From Ferruginibacter sp. (GTDB lineage: Bacteria; Bacteroidota; Bacteroidia; Chitinophagales; Chitinophagaceae): 64,000 nucleotides of DNA. The position numbers were made by a program, and so were the translations under genes. Where the stretch lies: assembly GCA_025350645.1 (NCBI GenBank), contig JANXXM010000029.1, positions 30,037-94,036 of the forward strand, written 5' to 3'. Of this stretch, positions 62,621-64,000 are shown piece by piece. The notes below the pieces were generated by a model that searched no databases, was not told the DNA's origin, and worked only from the letters and a program-made list of their open reading frames with translations. Position 1 is the stretch's first letter. Each line of letters starts with the position of its first letter.

Positions 62621-64000
62621 TAATACTTTGCCGCTTAATTTTAATACTTCCTTCGGTATAACTATTCTTTTTTACAGTAAGTTTTTCTATAAGCCAGTGT
62701 TCTATTCGATGATGAGCCGGTATAAGTAAAGATGCAATGGTTACAAAAATGAGCAGTTCAAAAAAAGGAGTATGGTGTGTAAACTCCACCACCAGTGGAT
62801 GAAGAAGAAGAGTGAGGTATTCAAATAATATGAGCAAGGAAAGAATGCCTAAAAATTTGATGATTCTTACATGCACTTTTACCTTGCTCATTAAAAGTGT
62901 AATAAGAAAAAGTGTGGGTATAAATAATCCAATTAAGGAGAGTTGTAATTGTTGTGCTCTTTCTTTTTTTAGCTTTTTTACATTTGCAGCAATTTCTTCC
63001 TGTCTTATTTGTTCATTAATACTTATAACCTGCGATTCCCGTATTTTTTGTTTGCTGTTAATAGAATCTCCAATAATTTTTACCTGTTGTAAATAAAACA
63101 AAGCACTGTCATTATTGGGTTTCATCTCACTAAATACCAGTGTTAAAAAATTGGCAGCATCCAGTTGTCTGGATTGAAAGCCAACATTGCGGGCTATTGT
63201 AAAAGAGTAACGGGCATACCAAATGGCAGAGTCATACCTATTGGTTTCTTTGTAAAGATTAGCCAGCCCCAATGCAGCTTCACACATAATATCTTCATTA
63301 TTTTCTAATTTTAAATAAGTAAGTGCTTGCTCATAATTTTGAAGAGACTGTTGGTAATTGTGTTGTTTTAAATAAGTGTGCCCCAGCCCTGTCATAGCCA
63401 TTCCAATACGATTTTTATCCTGCATTTTATCTGCTATCTGGTTTGCACTGGCAAAATAAAAATATGCAGAGTCTGTCATGTTCTGCTTATCATACACATC
63501 GCCTATGTTTAGTTTTATGTTATACGCCAGCTTTGTAATATTGTTTGCAGTAATGAGTGAATCTGCTTTGCTAAAATAAAATAATGCCTTGTTATATTCT
63601 TCCTGGTAAACATACACAATACCAATATTCATGGTAGCACTTGCAAGGTTGTACGGATTATTTCTTTTTTCTTCCAGTTGTAATTTTTGTATGTAAAACG
63701 CTAAAGCACGGGTATAATTACCAATACTTAAAAAGCCATTCGCCATTTGCCCCAAAGCCCTGGATTCTCCATCTGTGTATTTTATTTGTTTAGATAGAAG
63801 TAATGCCTGCTGTGCAATAAGTATAGCAGAGTCGGGCGCATAGGTGTATTGATAATTTGCTTTTTGCCACATGTAAGTCACCCTGTTTGTATCTGTTTTT
63901 TCAATAGTAAGTAATTGTGATAGGCTGTCTGCCTTTTGCTTTTGAGCATGCACTGTAAACACAAAAAAATAATAACTAACTAAAAAAAAATATTTTTTCA
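62598..64000 (-). CDS. TPR protein with C-terminal membrane region; start one base outside the window
   Basis: About six or more TPR units at roughly residues 60-300 (ALAFYIQKLQLEEKRNNPYN, ALFYFSKADSLI, SLQNYEQALTYL), a short coiled coil (INEQIRQEEIAANVKKLKKERAQQ), then about four hydrophobic segments and a basic tail. The ORF-track GTG start (63962) cuts the signal peptide: the frame continues upstream as KKYFFLVSYYFFVFTVHAQ and the last bases of the window are TG on the minus strand, so the ATG begins one base beyond base 64000. TPR/membrane proteins like this often carry a kinase or LuxR-type output domain; none is present here. Confidence 0.8.
   Translation of the reverse strand, partial: KKYFFLVSYYFFVFTVHAQKQKADSLSQLLTIEKTDTNRVTYMWQKANYQYTYAPDSAILIAQQALLLSKQIKYTDGESRALGQMANGFLSIGNYTRALAFYIQKLQLEEKRNNPYNLASATMNIGIVYVYQEEYNKALFYFSKADSLITANNITKLAYNIKLNIGDVYDKQNMTDSAYFYFASANQIADKMQDKNRIGMAMTGLGHTYLKQHNYQQSLQNYEQALTYLKLENNEDIMCEAALGLANLYKETNRYDSAIWYARYSFTIARNVGFQSRQLDAANFLTLVFSEMKPNNDSALFYLQQVKIIGDSINSKQKIRESQVISINEQIRQEEIAANVKKLKKERAQQLQLSLIGLFIPTLFLITLLMSKVKVHVRIIKFLGILSLLILFEYLTLLLHPLVVEFTHHTPFFELLIFVTIASLLIPAHHRIEHWLIEKLTVKKNSYTEGSIKIKRQSIKIKKLSK

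Noticed and set aside
63960-63962. GTG start of the TPR gene
   Set aside because: The open frame continues upstream through a clear signal peptide to the edge of the window.

Overview
The window looks like a chromosomal segment of a low-GC Bacteroidota. The gliding-motility genes gldC, gldD and gldE, a type IX secretion (T9SS) C-terminal sorting domain, phylum-typical families (DUF4290, DUF3109, DUF3078) and several TAnnTTTG -7 promoter boxes all point that way, and Shine-Dalgarno sites are generally lacking. The gene set and order are most like the Chitinophagaceae, but that family-level placement is inference. Most of the window is ordinary core chromosome. I see no rRNA, tRNA, CRISPR array, transposase or prophage.

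Region by region. 1-9.8 kb (mostly minus): truncated ispG, a BatB-BatC-like fusion, a class D beta-lactamase lipoprotein, a DUF3109 protein, then the mutY-ssb-gldE-gldD block with an extra small membrane-protein gene overlapping gldE and gldD. 9.9-13 kb (plus): HU, a TPR protein, a 29-residue Lys/Arg-rich protein missing from the ORF track, and rng. 13-17 kb (minus): a DsbA-like protein and polA. 17-27.3 kb (plus): two cyclophilins, gcvH, a VanZ-like protein, DUF4290, murA, gmk, a CNNM/CBS protein, a glycosyltransferase-like protein, gldC, a YqeY-like protein, CvpA and an Hpt protein. 27-30.6 kb (minus): a DUF1501/DUF1800 pair and a cytochrome c lipoprotein. 30.7-44.9 kb (mixed): alkB plus an HEXXH membrane protein, serS, an L,D-transpeptidase-like protein, pirin, scpA, DUF3078, mscL, a DMT exporter, atpD-atpC, and a coiled-coil/TonB-like pair. 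45-54.5 kb: sucD, a 2051-residue alpha-2-macroglobulin and a J-domain-like protein. 55-61 kb (minus): the accessory region. A two-gene cassette (small lipoprotein plus T9SS-exported alpha/beta hydrolase) has been tandemly duplicated, and every upstream hydrolase copy is reduced to its N-terminal end. A Fic protein follows. 62-64 kb: a small lipoprotein and a TPR/membrane protein whose start lies about one base outside the window.

The most unusual signals are: (1) the lipoprotein/hydrolase array with progressively shorter 5' fragments; (2) short palindromic or repetitive elements lying in frame inside ispG, polA, the DsbA-like gene and the macroglobulin gene, with relatives in intergenic DNA; (3) a two-copy ~70-bp intergenic repeat whose inner hairpin keeps its pairing although its sequence has changed; (4) the tiny basic protein upstream of rng; (5) Asp in place of the catalytic Cys of MurA. 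Promoter boxes also correct several starts in the ORF track. All family assignments are from reading the translations; no database search was run.
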